DNA of 64,000 nt from Sphingobium fuliginis (GTDB lineage: Bacteria; Pseudomonadota; Alphaproteobacteria; Sphingomonadales; Sphingomonadaceae): the NCBI RefSeq assembly GCF_004152845.1, contig NZ_SEON01000002.1, positions 744,001 to 808,000 of the forward strand, written 5' to 3'. Made by a program: the position numbers and the translations under genes. The notes beneath the pieces were generated by a model, which was not told the DNA's origin, did no database searches, and was given only the letters and a program-made list of their open reading frames with translations. Shown here in pieces: positions 37,991-47,505 of the stretch (its first letter is position 1; every line of letters starts with the position of its first letter).

Positions 37991-40156
37991 ATGCGCGCCT
38001 TTGGCTGCTTTGCTTTGGCGGCGCTGTTGTTCGCGGCGCTCCCCGCGCAGGCGGAGCCGGATGCGGCGGTCGCTGGCGCTTCAGGACTGCGCTATCCCGC
38101 CGCCAAGCGGCTGGACCTGGTGGAGGATCATTTCGGGGTCAAGGTGACCGATCCCTATCGCTGGCTGGAAAACGATTTGCGCGCTGATCCCGCCGTCCGC
38201 GACTGGGTGGGACAGGAAAACCGCCTCACGCGCCGCCATATCGACGGGCTGCCGGGTCGCGAGGCGCTCAAGAAACGCATGCAGGCACTGTTCGCCCATG
38301 GCCGCTACACCATCCCGCGCAAGGCGGGCGGGCGCTATTTCTACGGCTATAACAAGGGGCTCCAGAACCAGACGCCGCTCTATGTGCGCGACGGCCTGAA
38401 CGGTGCGCAGCGGCTGCTGATCGACCCCAATGACTGGGCGGAGGACGGGTCGGACGCGCTGGCGGAATGGGCGCCCTCCCCCGACGGCCGGTTCCTGCTC
38501 TATGCCGTGCAGGAGGCGGGGAGCGACTGGCGCACACTGAAGGTTCTGGACGTCGCCACCGCCCGGCCGCTCGACGATGTCGTGCAATGGGTGAAATTCT
38601 CCCAGCTTGCCTGGGACGGGCGAGGACAGGGTTTCTTCTATTCGCGCTTCGCCGCGCCGCAGGAAGGCGCCGGCCTGCAATCCTCCACGGTGGGGCAGGA
38701 ACTTCATTATCACCGCCTCGGCACGCCGCAGGCGCAGGATCAGCTTATCTACGCGACTCCGGACCAGCCGCGCCTCAGCCACACGGCGCAGGTGACGCAG
38801 GACGGGCGCTGGCTGGTCATCAGCAGCTTCCAGGGCACCGACCCGCGCCGCGAACTGCATCTGGCCGAACTGACCGGCGGCAAGGTGAAGGTCCGCCCGC
38901 TGGTGAAGGGCATGACCAACGACTGGCGGCTGATCGGCAGCCGCGGGCCGACGCTCTATTTCATCACCGACCAATATGCCCCGCATCTGCGCGTCGTCAG
39001 CATCGACGCCCGCTTCCCCCGGCGCGGCGCCAGGCAGGTGGTGGCGGAACGCATGGACACGCTGGCGGGCGGGTCGCTGGTCGGGGACCGGCTGATCCTG
39101 GCCTATCTGTCCGATGCGGAAAGCGTGGCGGAGCTGATCGATCTCAACGGGCGAAAGGTCAGCGACGTGCCGCTGCCCGGCCTGGGCACGGCGGCCGGTT
39201 TCGGCGGGCGCGACGGCGATCCGGAAACCTTCTTCAGCTTTTCGGGCTTCACCACGCCGTCGAGCATCTACCGCTTCGACACGGCGACGCTGCGTTACGA
39301 GCTGTTCGCGCGGCCGGAGCTGCCCTTCAATCCCGACGATTACGGCATAGAGCAGGTCAGCTATCCGTCGAAGGACGGCACGATGATCCCGATGACGGTG
39401 ATCCGCAAGAAGGCGCTGGCCCTTTCCAAAGCGCCCGCGCCCACCATCCTGTACGGCTATGGCGGCTTCAACATCGCGCTGACGCCCGGCTATTCGGCTA
39501 CGCGCATGGCGTGGCTGGAGCAGGGCGGCGTCTATGCCATCGCCAATCTGCGCGGCGGCGGCGAGTTCGGCAAGGCATGGCACGATGCGGGGCGGCTCGC
39601 CAACAAGCAGAATGTGTTCGACGATTTCATCGCGGCGGCCGAATATCTGAAGGCGAATGGCTATACGACGAAGGACGGCCTTGCCATCGAGGGGCGGTCC
39701 AATGGCGGGTTGCTGGTCGGCGCGGTGGTGAACCAGCGGCCCGATCTGTTCGCCGCCGCCCTGCCCGCCGTGGGCGTGATGGACATGCTGCGCTTCGACC
39801 GTTTCACCGCCGGCCGCTACTGGATCGACGACTATGGATCGCCCGACCGGGAGGAGGATTTCCGCCTGCTCTACGCCTATTCGCCCTATCACAACATCGC
39901 GAGCGGGAAGGACTATCCGGCGATCCTCGTCACCACGGGCGACACCGACGACCGGGTGGTGCCGGCGCACAGCTTCAAATATGCCGCGGCCTTGCAGGCG
40001 GCGGAGCTGGGGCCGAAGCCCCGCCTGATCCGGATCGACACCAAGGCCGGGCATGGGGCGGGCAAGCCCGTGGACAAGCTGATCGACGAATATGCCGACA
40101 GCTATGCCTTTGCGGCCTATTATACCGGGCTGAAACTGGACGCGCAGCCGCGATAG
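37991..40156 (+). CDS. Secreted prolyl oligopeptidase (S9A family)
   Basis: The 721-residue product has a signal peptide (F-A-L-A-A-L-L-F-A-A-L-P-A-Q-A, cleavage near residue 22), a seven-bladed propeller and an alpha/beta-hydrolase domain. The catalytic Ser570 (E-G-R-S-N-G-G), acidic residue in D-T-D-D-R-V-V-P and His688 (K-A-G-H-G-A-G) are all present, with the S9A block G-G-F-N-I near residue 500. It cleaves short peptides after proline, probably in the periplasm. I chose the ATG at 37991 as it begins a clean signal peptide; the frame is open further upstream. Confidence 0.9.
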   Translation: MRAFGCFALAALLFAALPAQAEPDAAVAGASGLRYPAAKRLDLVEDHFGVKVTDPYRWLENDLRADPAVRDWVGQENRLTRRHIDGLPGREALKKRMQALFAHGRYTIPRKAGGRYFYGYNKGLQNQTPLYVRDGLNGAQRLLIDPNDWAEDGSDALAEWAPSPDGRFLLYAVQEAGSDWRTLKVLDVATARPLDDVVQWVKFSQLAWDGRGQGFFYSRFAAPQEGAGLQSSTVGQELHYHRLGTPQAQDQLIYATPDQPRLSHTAQVTQDGRWLVISSFQGTDPRRELHLAELTGGKVKVRPLVKGMTNDWRLIGSRGPTLYFITDQYAPHLRVVSIDARFPRRGARQVVAERMDTLAGGSLVGDRLILAYLSDAESVAELIDLNGRKVSDVPLPGLGTAAGFGGRDGDPETFFSFSGFTTPSSIYRFDTATLRYELFARPELPFNPDDYGIEQVSYPSKDGTMIPMTVIRKKALALSKAPAPTILYGYGGFNIALTPGYSATRMAWLEQGGVYAIANLRGGGEFGKAWHDAGRLANKQNVFDDFIAAAEYLKANGYTTKDGLAIEGRSNGGLLVGAVVNQRPDLFAAALPAVGVMDMLRFDRFTAGRYWIDDYGSPDREEDFRLLYAYSPYHNIASGKDYPAILVTTGDTDDRVVPAHSFKYAAALQAAELGPKPRLIRIDTKAGHGAGKPVDKLIDEYADSYAFAAYYTGLKLDAQPR

Positions 40157-40291
40157 CCGGGCAGCAGGGCGGGCGCTTTCCGGTTCGGGAGGGATGCGTC
40201 CATGGCCGCCGGTGGCGGCGCATCCGCGTTCAGGCCTCCGACAGCCATGATCGCCTAGCCATCGGCAAATTTCGGCTGAGGGACGAGGGTC

Positions 40292-40834
40292 ATGAACAAG
40301 ATGAGGTGGATGACGGGATCGCTGATCGCGACGGCCCTGCTGGCGGGCGGCGTCGCGTCGGCACAGGCCTATCAGCCGCGGCAAGGCGCGCCGCAGGAAC
40401 AGGATGACCTGTCGGACGAAGCGCAGCCGCCCGCCGATGACGCCGCCCCGGACGACCGAGCGAGCCCTACGCGCGCCGACGATGATTTTTCCGATGTCGT
40501 GGCGGCGGATCAGGACCATGCCGGCGCCCGATCCCCTGACAGCGACGGCGGGCGGGGCGATCTGGCGGAGGCGCCCGCCGACCGGGATGGCGAGGATGCG
40601 ATCACCTATTGCGCGCTCGCCGCCCGCGACGAGGCCGAGCGGGAGGGCGGCTTTGCCGAGGTGCGCCAGGTGCAGGAGCCCCGCGAGACCCGCAACGGCT
40701 ATGATGTGGAGGGCGATGTCGAGGTCCGGTCCGGCTGGCGGGCGCAGGATGGACGGTCACGCCACTTCACCTGTTCGGTGCAGAATGGCCGGATCGCGGA
40801 CCTTTATTTCCGGCGGGAACGCGCCGCCCGATAA
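40292..40834 (+). CDS. Secreted acidic protein of unknown function
   Basis: The 180-residue product has a signal peptide (S-L-I-A-T-A-L-L-A-G-G-V-A-S-A-Q-A). A strongly Asp/Pro-rich, probably disordered stretch follows to about residue 100, then a compact C-terminal part with two cysteines (I-T-Y-C-A-L-A-A-R-D-E-A-E and H-F-T-C-S-V-Q-N-G-R-I-A-D-L-Y-F) that could form a disulfide. I do not recognise the family. Confidence 0.65.
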   Translation: MNKMRWMTGSLIATALLAGGVASAQAYQPRQGAPQEQDDLSDEAQPPADDAAPDDRASPTRADDDFSDVVAADQDHAGARSPDSDGGRGDLAEAPADRDGEDAITYCALAARDEAEREGGFAEVRQVQEPRETRNGYDVEGDVEVRSGWRAQDGRSRHFTCSVQNGRIADLYFRRERAAR

Positions 40835-40925
40835 GCGCGCTCCGTCCGCCGCATCGCGGCCACGCTTTGCCCTATCCTGTTTTACGTCAATCCATTAGCA
40901 TCGGCGCGAATCAGGGGAGTCAGGG

Positions 40926-41525
40926 GTGGCCGCGTTCCTTTTCGCGACCGAGAATGTCGTTTTCGTCTCAGCGATCGTCCTGATGCTGCTCATCGGGGCG
41001 GTGCAGGCCATCGGAATCGCGGGCGACTTCGATCTCGACATTGACGGCGATGCGGATCTGCTGGGCTGGCTGGGCGTCGGTCGCCTGCCGCTGTTGATGC
41101 TGCTGGCGATATTCCTGGCGCTGTTCGGCATGATCGGGCTGATCGGGCAGCATCTGCTGCTCGATCTGACCGGTGCGATGCTGCCGCCGCTGATCGCCGC
41201 ACCCGCCGCCCTGATCGCCAGCCTGCCTGCGACCGGCCTTGCCGCGCGACGGCTCGCCCCCCTGCTTCCCCGCGACCAGAGCAGCGCCGTTCCGCTGGAC
41301 GCGCTGACCGGAAGCTTCGCCCGCATCGTCACCGGCGTCGCGCGCAGCGGCTCCCCTGCCCGCGCCCGCGTCGAGGATGCCTATGGCCAGGCGCATTATG
41401 TCATGGTCGAACCCGACAATTCCGGCCAGACGCTGGAAGAGGGCGAAACCATCCTGCTGGTCCGCCGGGAGGACCATGTCTTCCGCGCCATATCGCATGG
41501 CGACCATTATCTTCCCCGCCTTTAG
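40926..41525 (+). CDS. yqiJ: YqiJ-like membrane protein (flotillin partner)
   Basis: The 199-residue product has two to three transmembrane helices in the N-terminal half and a soluble OB/NfeD-like C-terminal domain (G-S-F-A-R-I-V-T-G-V-A-R-S-G-S-P-A-R-A-R-V). Proteins of this type are encoded beside flotillins. Here the flotillin gene follows 9 nt downstream. The start is GTG at 40926 behind AGGGGAG. A role in membrane-domain organisation is likely by association. Confidence 0.8.
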   Translation: MAAFLFATENVVFVSAIVLMLLIGAVQAIGIAGDFDLDIDGDADLLGWLGVGRLPLLMLLAIFLALFGMIGLIGQHLLLDLTGAMLPPLIAAPAALIASLPATGLAARRLAPLLPRDQSSAVPLDALTGSFARIVTGVARSGSPARARVEDAYGQAHYVMVEPDNSGQTLEEGETILLVRREDHVFRAISHGDHYLPRL

Positions 41526-41534
41526 GAGTTTCCC

Positions 41535-43250
41535 ATGAATCTGCCCGCCGTGCAGGAGAGCTTTTCGCTCATGCCCTATCTGATCATCTCCGGGACCGGG
41601 CTTCTCCTCCTGATCGTGCTCGGCGTCGTGCTGGCGCGGCTCTACAAGCGGGCGTCGAAGGAGATCGGCTTCGTGCGGACCGGCTTCGGCGGGGAGAAGG
41701 TGGTGATGAACGGCGGCGCGCTGGTGCTGCCGATCTTCCATGAAACGATGCCGGTGAACATGAATACGGTGCGGCTGGCCGTGGAACGCAAGAACAGCGA
41801 CGCGCTGATCACGCTGGACCGCCTGCGCATCGACGTGAAGGCGGAATTCTACGTCCGCGTGAAGCCCGACGCGCAGTCCATCGCCACCGCCGCGCAGACG
41901 CTGGGCGCGCGGACGATGAATCCGGAGGCGTTGAAGGAATTGGTCGAGGGCAAGTTCGTCGATGCGCTGCGTTCCGTCGCTGCGGGGATGACGATGAACC
42001 AGTTGCATGAGCAGCGCAGCGAGTTCGTGCAGAAGGTGCAGCAGGTGTCTTCCGTCGATCTCGCCATGAACGGGCTGGAGCTGGAGAGCGTGTCCCTGAC
42101 CGGGCTGGACCAGACGTCGATCGAGCATTTCAACGCCAACAACGCCTTCGACGCCGAGGGGCTGACCAAGCTGACCGAGCAGATCGAACTGCGCAAGAAG
42201 TCGCGCAACGACATCGAGCAGGAAACCCGCGTCCAGATCGAGACCAAGAATCTGGAGGCGGAGCGCCAGTCGCTGCTGATCGCCCGCGACACCGAATTCG
42301 CCCGGCTGGAGCAGGAGCGGGAGGTCGAGATGCGCCGCGCCGTTCAGGCGGCGGAGGTGGCCCGCGAACAGTCGCTGCGCCAACAGGAGGCCGACCAGGC
42401 GCGGATCGAGGCGAAGAAGCTGGTCGACAGCCAGCAGATCGAGGCTGACCGCGCCGTGCAGCAGGCCCGCATCGCGCAGGAACAGGCGCTCGAACTCGCC
42501 CGGCAGGAACAGCAGATCGCGGTGCAGAACAAGAGCCGCGAGGAAAGCCAGGCCAAGGCGCAGGCCGACGAGGCGCGCGCCAAGGCGGTGGCCGCCGAGG
42601 AGCAGGTCCAGACGTCGCGCCAGACGGAGATTGCCGAGCGGACCAAGCGCATCGAACTGATCGACGCGGCGCGGGAGGCGGAGCGCGCCGCCATCCAGGT
42701 GCGGGTCGAGGCGGAAGCGGAGAAGCAGGCCGCGGCGGACCGTGCCGAAGCGCTGCGCCTGGCGGCGGAGGGCGAGGCCGAAGCCGCCAAGCTGCGCGCC
42801 GAGGCGGACCGGGTGCGTTTCGAGGTCGAGGCGGCAGGTCAGCGCGCGGTCAATGAGGCGGCGAACATCCTGTCGTCGGACCAGATGTCGCTGCAGACGA
42901 AGATGGCGCTGCTCAAGGTGCTGCCCGATCTGGTGCGGGAGGCCGCGAAGCCGATGGAAGCGATCGATTCGATCAGGATCGTGCAGGTCGACGGCATCAC
43001 CGGATCGCATTCGGATGGCGCGGCGGTTATCGGCGGCGGCGAGCAGAACCTGGCCAATGCCGCGGTGTCCGCCGCCCTGCGTTACCGGGCGCAGGCGCCG
43101 GTGATCGATGGCCTGATGAAGGAATTGGGGTTGGATGGCGCGAGCCTCGATTCGCTGGTGAAGGGCGCTGTGGAGCCTGCCGCGGCCTCATTCGCGCCGG
43201 TCGTCGTCGAACCCGTGGACGGCGCGCGCAAGGCACCGCCGCAGGCCTGA
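41535..43250 (+). CDS. yqiK: Flotillin-family protein YqiK
   Basis: The 571-residue product has one N-terminal transmembrane helix, an SPFH/band-7 domain to about residue 200, then about 270 residues of Glu/Arg/Ala-rich coiled coil. A conserved C-terminal region follows (S-S-D-Q-M-S-L-Q-T-K-M-A-L-L-K-V-L-P). It is expected to oligomerise at the inner membrane and organise microdomains. The yqiJ-yqiK pair is a conserved two-gene unit. Confidence 0.9.
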   Translation: MNLPAVQESFSLMPYLIISGTGLLLLIVLGVVLARLYKRASKEIGFVRTGFGGEKVVMNGGALVLPIFHETMPVNMNTVRLAVERKNSDALITLDRLRIDVKAEFYVRVKPDAQSIATAAQTLGARTMNPEALKELVEGKFVDALRSVAAGMTMNQLHEQRSEFVQKVQQVSSVDLAMNGLELESVSLTGLDQTSIEHFNANNAFDAEGLTKLTEQIELRKKSRNDIEQETRVQIETKNLEAERQSLLIARDTEFARLEQEREVEMRRAVQAAEVAREQSLRQQEADQARIEAKKLVDSQQIEADRAVQQARIAQEQALELARQEQQIAVQNKSREESQAKAQADEARAKAVAAEEQVQTSRQTEIAERTKRIELIDAAREAERAAIQVRVEAEAEKQAAADRAEALRLAAEGEAEAAKLRAEADRVRFEVEAAGQRAVNEAANILSSDQMSLQTKMALLKVLPDLVREAAKPMEAIDSIRIVQVDGITGSHSDGAAVIGGGEQNLANAAVSAALRYRAQAPVIDGLMKELGLDGASLDSLVKGAVEPAAASFAPVVVEPVDGARKAPPQA

Positions 43251-43268
43251 TGGTGCGGGGGCCAGCGC

Positions 43269-43916
43269 ATGCGCGGATATGATGCTTCCCGCCACATGCT
43301 GGCCATCGGACTGGCGGCGCAGGCGGGGTTCATCGATGCGCTGGGGTTCCTGAAGCTGGGCGGGTTGTTCGTTTCCTTCATGAGCGGCAATTCCACCCGG
43401 CTGGGCGTGGGGCTGGCCAAGGGCGCGGCGGTCGCCGGGATGGCGGCGGGACTGGTCGGGGCCTTTGTCGGTGGCGTGCTGGCCGGTGCGCTGGTCGCGC
43501 GCCGGGCGGGCCGCTGGCGCAAGCAGGCGGTGCTGGGCCTTGCGACCGCGCTGCTGTTCTGCGCCGCGTTGCTGGCCCTGCCGGACCGGCCGGGCTCCGG
43601 GCTGACGCTGCTGATGGCGGCGGCGATGGGCGCGGTGAACAACGTCTTCCAGCGCGACGGCGAAGTCAGCATCGGCGTCACCTATATGACCGGCGCGCTG
43701 GTGAAGCTGGGCCAGCAACTGGCGGTGGCGCTGACCGGCGGGCCGCGATGGAACTGGCTGCCCTATCTGCTGCTGTGGCTGGGGCTGGTGGCGGGCGCGG
43801 TGGCGGGGGGTGGCCTCTTCGCGCTGATGGGCCTGCATGCGCTGTGGGTCGCCCTGGCCTTTTCCGGGCTGTTGCTGCTGTGGAGCGGCCGCCTGGGACC
43901 GTTGGACTTGGCATGA
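43269..43916 (+). CDS. DUF1275 (YoaK-type) membrane protein
   Basis: The 215-residue hydrophobic product has six apparent helices and the family motifs G-F-I-D-A-L-G-F, F-V-S-F-M-S-G-N-S-T-R-L-G and Q-R-D-G-E-V-S-I-G-V-T-Y-M-T-G-A-L-V-K. The function of the family is unproven; members are often listed as putative transporters. It lies 18 nt after yqiK and may share the transcript. Confidence 0.85.
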   Translation: MRGYDASRHMLAIGLAAQAGFIDALGFLKLGGLFVSFMSGNSTRLGVGLAKGAAVAGMAAGLVGAFVGGVLAGALVARRAGRWRKQAVLGLATALLFCAALLALPDRPGSGLTLLMAAAMGAVNNVFQRDGEVSIGVTYMTGALVKLGQQLAVALTGGPRWNWLPYLLLWLGLVAGAVAGGGLFALMGLHALWVALAFSGLLLLWSGRLGPLDLA

Positions 43917-43931
43917 CTGGGCGCAGCGCCT

Positions 43932-44034
43932 AGAGCCCTTTGCAAGCAGAAGGAATCATCTGCCGGCTCGAAAAACGCGGTAGAACATCAGGCTGTGGCA
44001 TTCGATCCGATGCAGTCGGCTCGGAACAAGCTCT
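43932..44034. repeat. Possible palindromic intergenic repeat D
   Basis: This 103-bp non-coding segment starts AGAGC and ends GCTCT, like copies A and B of the other family, and includes an imperfect internal palindrome around TTCGATCCGA / TCGGCTCGGAA. Only one copy is visible, so calling it a repeat is an inference from form. Confidence 0.35.
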
Positions 44035-44061
44035 GTCCGGATCGACACCCAGGAGTCCATC

Positions 44062-45315
44062 ATGTCACCGCGCCCATCCCATCGCCGCAAGGCCGCGATC
44101 GCCTTCATATTGGTGACGGCGCTGCTCGACGTGATGTCGATGGGGATCGTCATCCCGGTGCTGCCGCAACTGGTCGAGACGCTGTCGGGTTCCGGAAGGG
44201 CGGCGGGGATGTGGAACGGGTTGTTCGTCGCGCTGTGGGCCGGGATGCAGTTCCTCTGTTCGCCGGTCATCGGATCGCTGTCCGACCGGTTCGGGCGGCG
44301 GCCGGTGATCCTGGTCTCGGTCGCAGGACTCGCGCTCGATTTCCTGCTGATGGCGATCGCGCCCAATCTGTGGTGGCTGGCGGTGGGGCGGATGCTGGGG
44401 GGCGTGACGTCGTCCAGCTTCACCTCCACCTTCGCCTATATGGCCGACATCACCCCGCCCGAAGAGCGGGCGCGGGGTTATGGGCTGATCGGGGCGGCGT
44501 TCAGCGGCGGCTTCGTCGCCGGGCCGCTGCTGGGCGGGGTGCTGGGGGAGATTTCGCTGCGCGCGCCCTTCTGGGCGGCGGCGGGCCTGTCGGGGCTGGC
44601 CTTTTTCTACGGGCTGTTCGTGCTGCCGGAATCGCTGGCCGCCGACAAGCGGATGGATTTTTCGTGGAAGCGGGCCAATCCGTTCGGGGCACTGCGGCTG
44701 CTGCGGTCGCATCCCGAGCTGTCGAGCCTGGCGGTGGTCAATTTCCTGCTTTATTTCGCGCATCACCTCTTCTCCGCCGTGTTCGTGCTTTATGCGGGGG
44801 ACCGCTATGGCTGGGGGGCGTGGCAGGTGGGGACGCTGCTGGCGCTGGTGGGCCTGATGGACATGGGCGTGCAGGGAATATTGGTCGGGCCGGTGGTGAA
44901 GCGGCTGGGCGACCGCACGACCATGGTGATCGGGCTTGGCTTCGGCGCGGTCGGGATTTTCGCGATGGGGCTGGCGCCGACCGGCTGGCTGTTCGTTGCG
45001 GCGATGTTCCCCAATGCGCTCTGGGGCCTTGCCATGCCGACCATCCAGTCGCTGATGACGCAGCGCGTGTCGGAATCCGAACAGGGCCAGTTGCAGGGCG
45101 CGAACAACAGCGTCGGCTCCATCGCGGGCATCGTGTCGCCGCTGTTCTTCGGCACGGTCTATTCCCTGTCGGTGGGCGCGAAGCCGCTGCTGCCCTTCAT
45201 CGGCAGCGCCTTCCTGATCGCCGCGGCGGTGCTGGCGGGCGGGGCCGTGCTGGGATGGGCGGCGGGGCGGCGCGAGGACGCGGCTTCGCTGGACAAGGGG
45301 GCGCAAGCGCACTAA
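44062..45315 (+). CDS. TetA-like MFS efflux transporter
   Basis: The 417-residue product has twelve predicted helices and the TetA-branch features D-V-M-S-M-G-I-V-I-P-V-L-P in helix 1, motif A G-S-L-S-D-R-F-G-R-R-P-V and the loop A-D-I-T-P-P-E-E-R-A-R. It is a proton-coupled drug exporter by family. Chromosomal members of this branch often do not confer tetracycline resistance, and no TetR gene is adjacent. The start is the ATG at 44062 behind AGGAG. Confidence 0.88.
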   Translation: MSPRPSHRRKAAIAFILVTALLDVMSMGIVIPVLPQLVETLSGSGRAAGMWNGLFVALWAGMQFLCSPVIGSLSDRFGRRPVILVSVAGLALDFLLMAIAPNLWWLAVGRMLGGVTSSSFTSTFAYMADITPPEERARGYGLIGAAFSGGFVAGPLLGGVLGEISLRAPFWAAAGLSGLAFFYGLFVLPESLAADKRMDFSWKRANPFGALRLLRSHPELSSLAVVNFLLYFAHHLFSAVFVLYAGDRYGWGAWQVGTLLALVGLMDMGVQGILVGPVVKRLGDRTTMVIGLGFGAVGIFAMGLAPTGWLFVAAMFPNALWGLAMPTIQSLMTQRVSESEQGQLQGANNSVGSIAGIVSPLFFGTVYSLSVGAKPLLPFIGSAFLIAAAVLAGGAVLGWAAGRREDAASLDKGAQAH

Positions 45316-45357
45316 CCGGGCGCGAATCCCTTCCTCTGGACATATAAAGGCGATTCG

Positions 45358-46917
45358 ATGACGCTGCCCCTTCAGGATTCCATCCTTATCGTGGATTTCG
45401 GCAGCCAGGTGACGCAGCTCATCGCCCGGCGGGTGCGCGAGGCGGGCGTTTATTCCGAGATCGCGCCGTTCAACAGCGCCGCCGAAGCCTTCGAACGGCT
45501 GAAGCCCAAGGGCATCATCCTTTCCGGTGGCCCCTCCTCCGTCATGTGGGAGGACAGCCCCCGCGCGCCCCAGCATTTCTTCGAGGCGGGCATTCCGATC
45601 CTGGGCATATGCTACGGCCAGCAGACGATGATGCAGCAGCTTGGCGGCCATGTCGAAGGCGGCGAGAGCGGCGAGTTCGGCCGCGCCTTCATCGAGGTGA
45701 AGAAAGGCTGCGCGCTGTTCGACGGCCTCTGGACGGAGGGTGAGCGCCATCAGGTGTGGATGAGCCATGGCGACAAGGTGACGCGGCTCGCCCCCGGTTT
45801 CGAGGTGGTGGCGGTCAGCGAGGGCGCGCCCTATGCGATCACGGCGAATGAGGAGAAGCGTTTCTACGCGACGCAATTCCACCCTGAGGTCGTGCATACG
45901 CCGGATGGCGCGAAGCTGCTCGCCAATTTTGTGCGCCATGTCTGCGGCCTCAAGGGCGACTGGACCATGGCGGAATTCCGCGCGACCAAGATCGCGGACA
46001 TCCGGGCGCAGGTGGGCGAAGGCCGGGTGATCTGCGGTCTGTCCGGCGGCGTCGACAGCGCCGTCGCGGCGGTGCTGATCCATGAGGCGATCGGCGATCA
46101 GTTGACCTGCGTGTTCGTCGACCATGGCCTGATGCGGCTGGGCGAGGCGGAGCAGGTGGTGAGCCTGTTCCGCGAGCATTATGGCATCAAGCTGGTCCAT
46201 GTGAATGCCGAGGAACGCTTCCTGGGCGGGCTGGCGGGCCTGACCGACCCCGAGAAGAAGCGGAAATTCATCGGCGGCGAGTTCATCGCCGTGTTCGAGG
46301 AGGAAGCGAAGAAGATCGGCGGGGCGGACTTCCTGGCGCAGGGGACGCTTTATCCCGACGTGATCGAGTCCGTGTCCTTCACCGGCGGGCCTTCGGTGAC
46401 GATCAAGTCGCACCATAATGTCGGCGGCCTGCCCGAGCGCATGAACATGAAGCTGGTCGAGCCCTTGCGCGAACTGTTCAAGGATGAGGTGCGCGTGCTG
46501 GGCCGCGAACTGGGGCTGCCGGAGATTTTCGTCGGGCGGCATCCTTTCCCCGGACCCGGCCTCGCCATCCGCATTCCGGGCGAAGTGTCGAAGGAGCGCT
46601 GCGACATCCTGCGCAAGGCCGACGCCATCTATCTGGAGGAAATCCGGAGCGCCGGGCTGTACGATGCGATCTGGCAGGCCTTCGCCGTGCTGCTGCCGGT
46701 CCGCACGGTAGGCGTGATGGGCGATCACCGCACCTATGACAGCGTGTGCGCCCTGCGGGCGGTGACGTCGACCGACGGCATGACGGCGGACATCTATCCC
46801 TTCGACGCCGCCTTCCTGAGCCGGGTGGCGACGCGGATCATCAATGAGGTGAAAGGGATCAACCGGGTGGTTTACGACTACACCTCGAAGCCGCCGGGGA
46901 CGATCGAGTGGGAGTAA
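45358..46917 (+). CDS. guaA: GMP synthase (glutamine-hydrolysing)
   Basis: The 519-residue two-domain enzyme converts XMP to GMP. The N-terminal glutaminase has the nucleophile Cys85 in G-I-C-Y-G-Q-Q and H-P-E in Q-F-H-P-E-V. The ATP-pyrophosphatase domain carries the P-loop S-G-G-V-D-S-A-V. The C-terminus ends P-P-G-T-I-E-W-E, the standard dimerisation tail. No guaB is adjacent. A GTCC-GGG-GGAC hairpin begins in the stop codon. Confidence 0.97.
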   Translation: MTLPLQDSILIVDFGSQVTQLIARRVREAGVYSEIAPFNSAAEAFERLKPKGIILSGGPSSVMWEDSPRAPQHFFEAGIPILGICYGQQTMMQQLGGHVEGGESGEFGRAFIEVKKGCALFDGLWTEGERHQVWMSHGDKVTRLAPGFEVVAVSEGAPYAITANEEKRFYATQFHPEVVHTPDGAKLLANFVRHVCGLKGDWTMAEFRATKIADIRAQVGEGRVICGLSGGVDSAVAAVLIHEAIGDQLTCVFVDHGLMRLGEAEQVVSLFREHYGIKLVHVNAEERFLGGLAGLTDPEKKRKFIGGEFIAVFEEEAKKIGGADFLAQGTLYPDVIESVSFTGGPSVTIKSHHNVGGLPERMNMKLVEPLRELFKDEVRVLGRELGLPEIFVGRHPFPGPGLAIRIPGEVSKERCDILRKADAIYLEEIRSAGLYDAIWQAFAVLLPVRTVGVMGDHRTYDSVCALRAVTSTDGMTADIYPFDAAFLSRVATRIINEVKGINRVVYDYTSKPPGTIEWE

Positions 46918-46957
46918 AGCCGGAAAAGCGAATGTCCGGGGGACATTCGCCGGCTTT
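46916..46957. repeat. GTCC-GGG-GGAC hairpin after guaA
   Basis: GCGAATGTCC (46928-46937) and GGACATTCGC (46941-46950) pair perfectly around GGG. AAAGCCG (46916-46922) and CGGCTTT (46951-46957) close the base across a small internal loop. The outer arm begins inside the guaA stop codon. The core matches the hairpin after rpsM. No good U-tract follows. Confidence 0.65.
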
Positions 46958-47141
46958 ACTTGGCGCCGTGCGGCGCCGGAGCGGTTGCAGAGCGCCGGGG
47001 AAATAGATGCAACTGCGCCTGCGAAGGTCTGATCCAGTCCAAGCGTCGCCGTTTTAGCGCACCGTCAGCACTGGGCTCCCGCCTTGGCAGGAGCGCGTTG
47101 CCCTATAAGCGAAGCCGCGCCCTGCCGGTCGCCTTCTTCCT

Positions 47142-47402
47142 TCAAATCTCATATTCCGGGCGCCATTTCGGGTTGAGATAAGCGGGTTCGGGAAGGTCCG
47201 GCTGGCGTTGGCGCATTTCATCGTACAGCCGCTTCACCGTTGCGCTGCCGGTGCGGGTGAAGAAAGCCGGGACCAGCCCATGGATCATGCAGGCAAGCCC
47301 CGCCCGCACCATCAGGAAGCCGAAGCGCGTCGCCACCTCCAAATGCTCGCCATAGCTTTCATTGACCTCTCTGGGATGCTTCAGGAACAGGCGGTCGATC
47401 AT
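47142..47402 (-). CDS. Small DUF6356-type membrane protein
   Basis: The product is about 86 residues starting M-I-D-R-L-F-L-K-H-P-R-E-V-N-E-S-Y-G-E-H, with a hydrophobic stretch (F-G-F-L-M-V-R-A-G-L-A-C-M-I-H-G-L-V-P-A-F-F) and a polar tail. This pattern matches a small alphaproteobacterial family of unknown function. I chose the ATG at 47402, because the frame continues upstream only into the divergent gene. It is divergent from the aminotransferase gene. Confidence 0.75.
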   Translation of the reverse strand: MIDRLFLKHPREVNESYGEHLEVATRFGFLMVRAGLACMIHGLVPAFFTRTGSATVKRLYDEMRQRQPDLPEPAYLNPKWRPEYEI

Positions 47403-47505
47403 GTCTGCTCGCTCATGGCCATGGGAAAGCGGCATCCTAATGCATAAGCGGGCCGAAGCAGAGGGCCGATTGCACGGAACTTGACCCCCCACCCCGAAAA
47501 CCGGC

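Noticed and set aside
44062..45315. MFS exporter as an acquired tetracycline resistance gene
   Set aside because: Base composition matches its surroundings, and no tetR or mobile element is linked. Many chromosomal relatives are housekeeping exporters.
46958..47141. Non-coding RNA between guaA and the DUF6356 gene
   Set aside because: I saw no promoter, terminator or recognisable RNA motif beyond the guaA hairpin.
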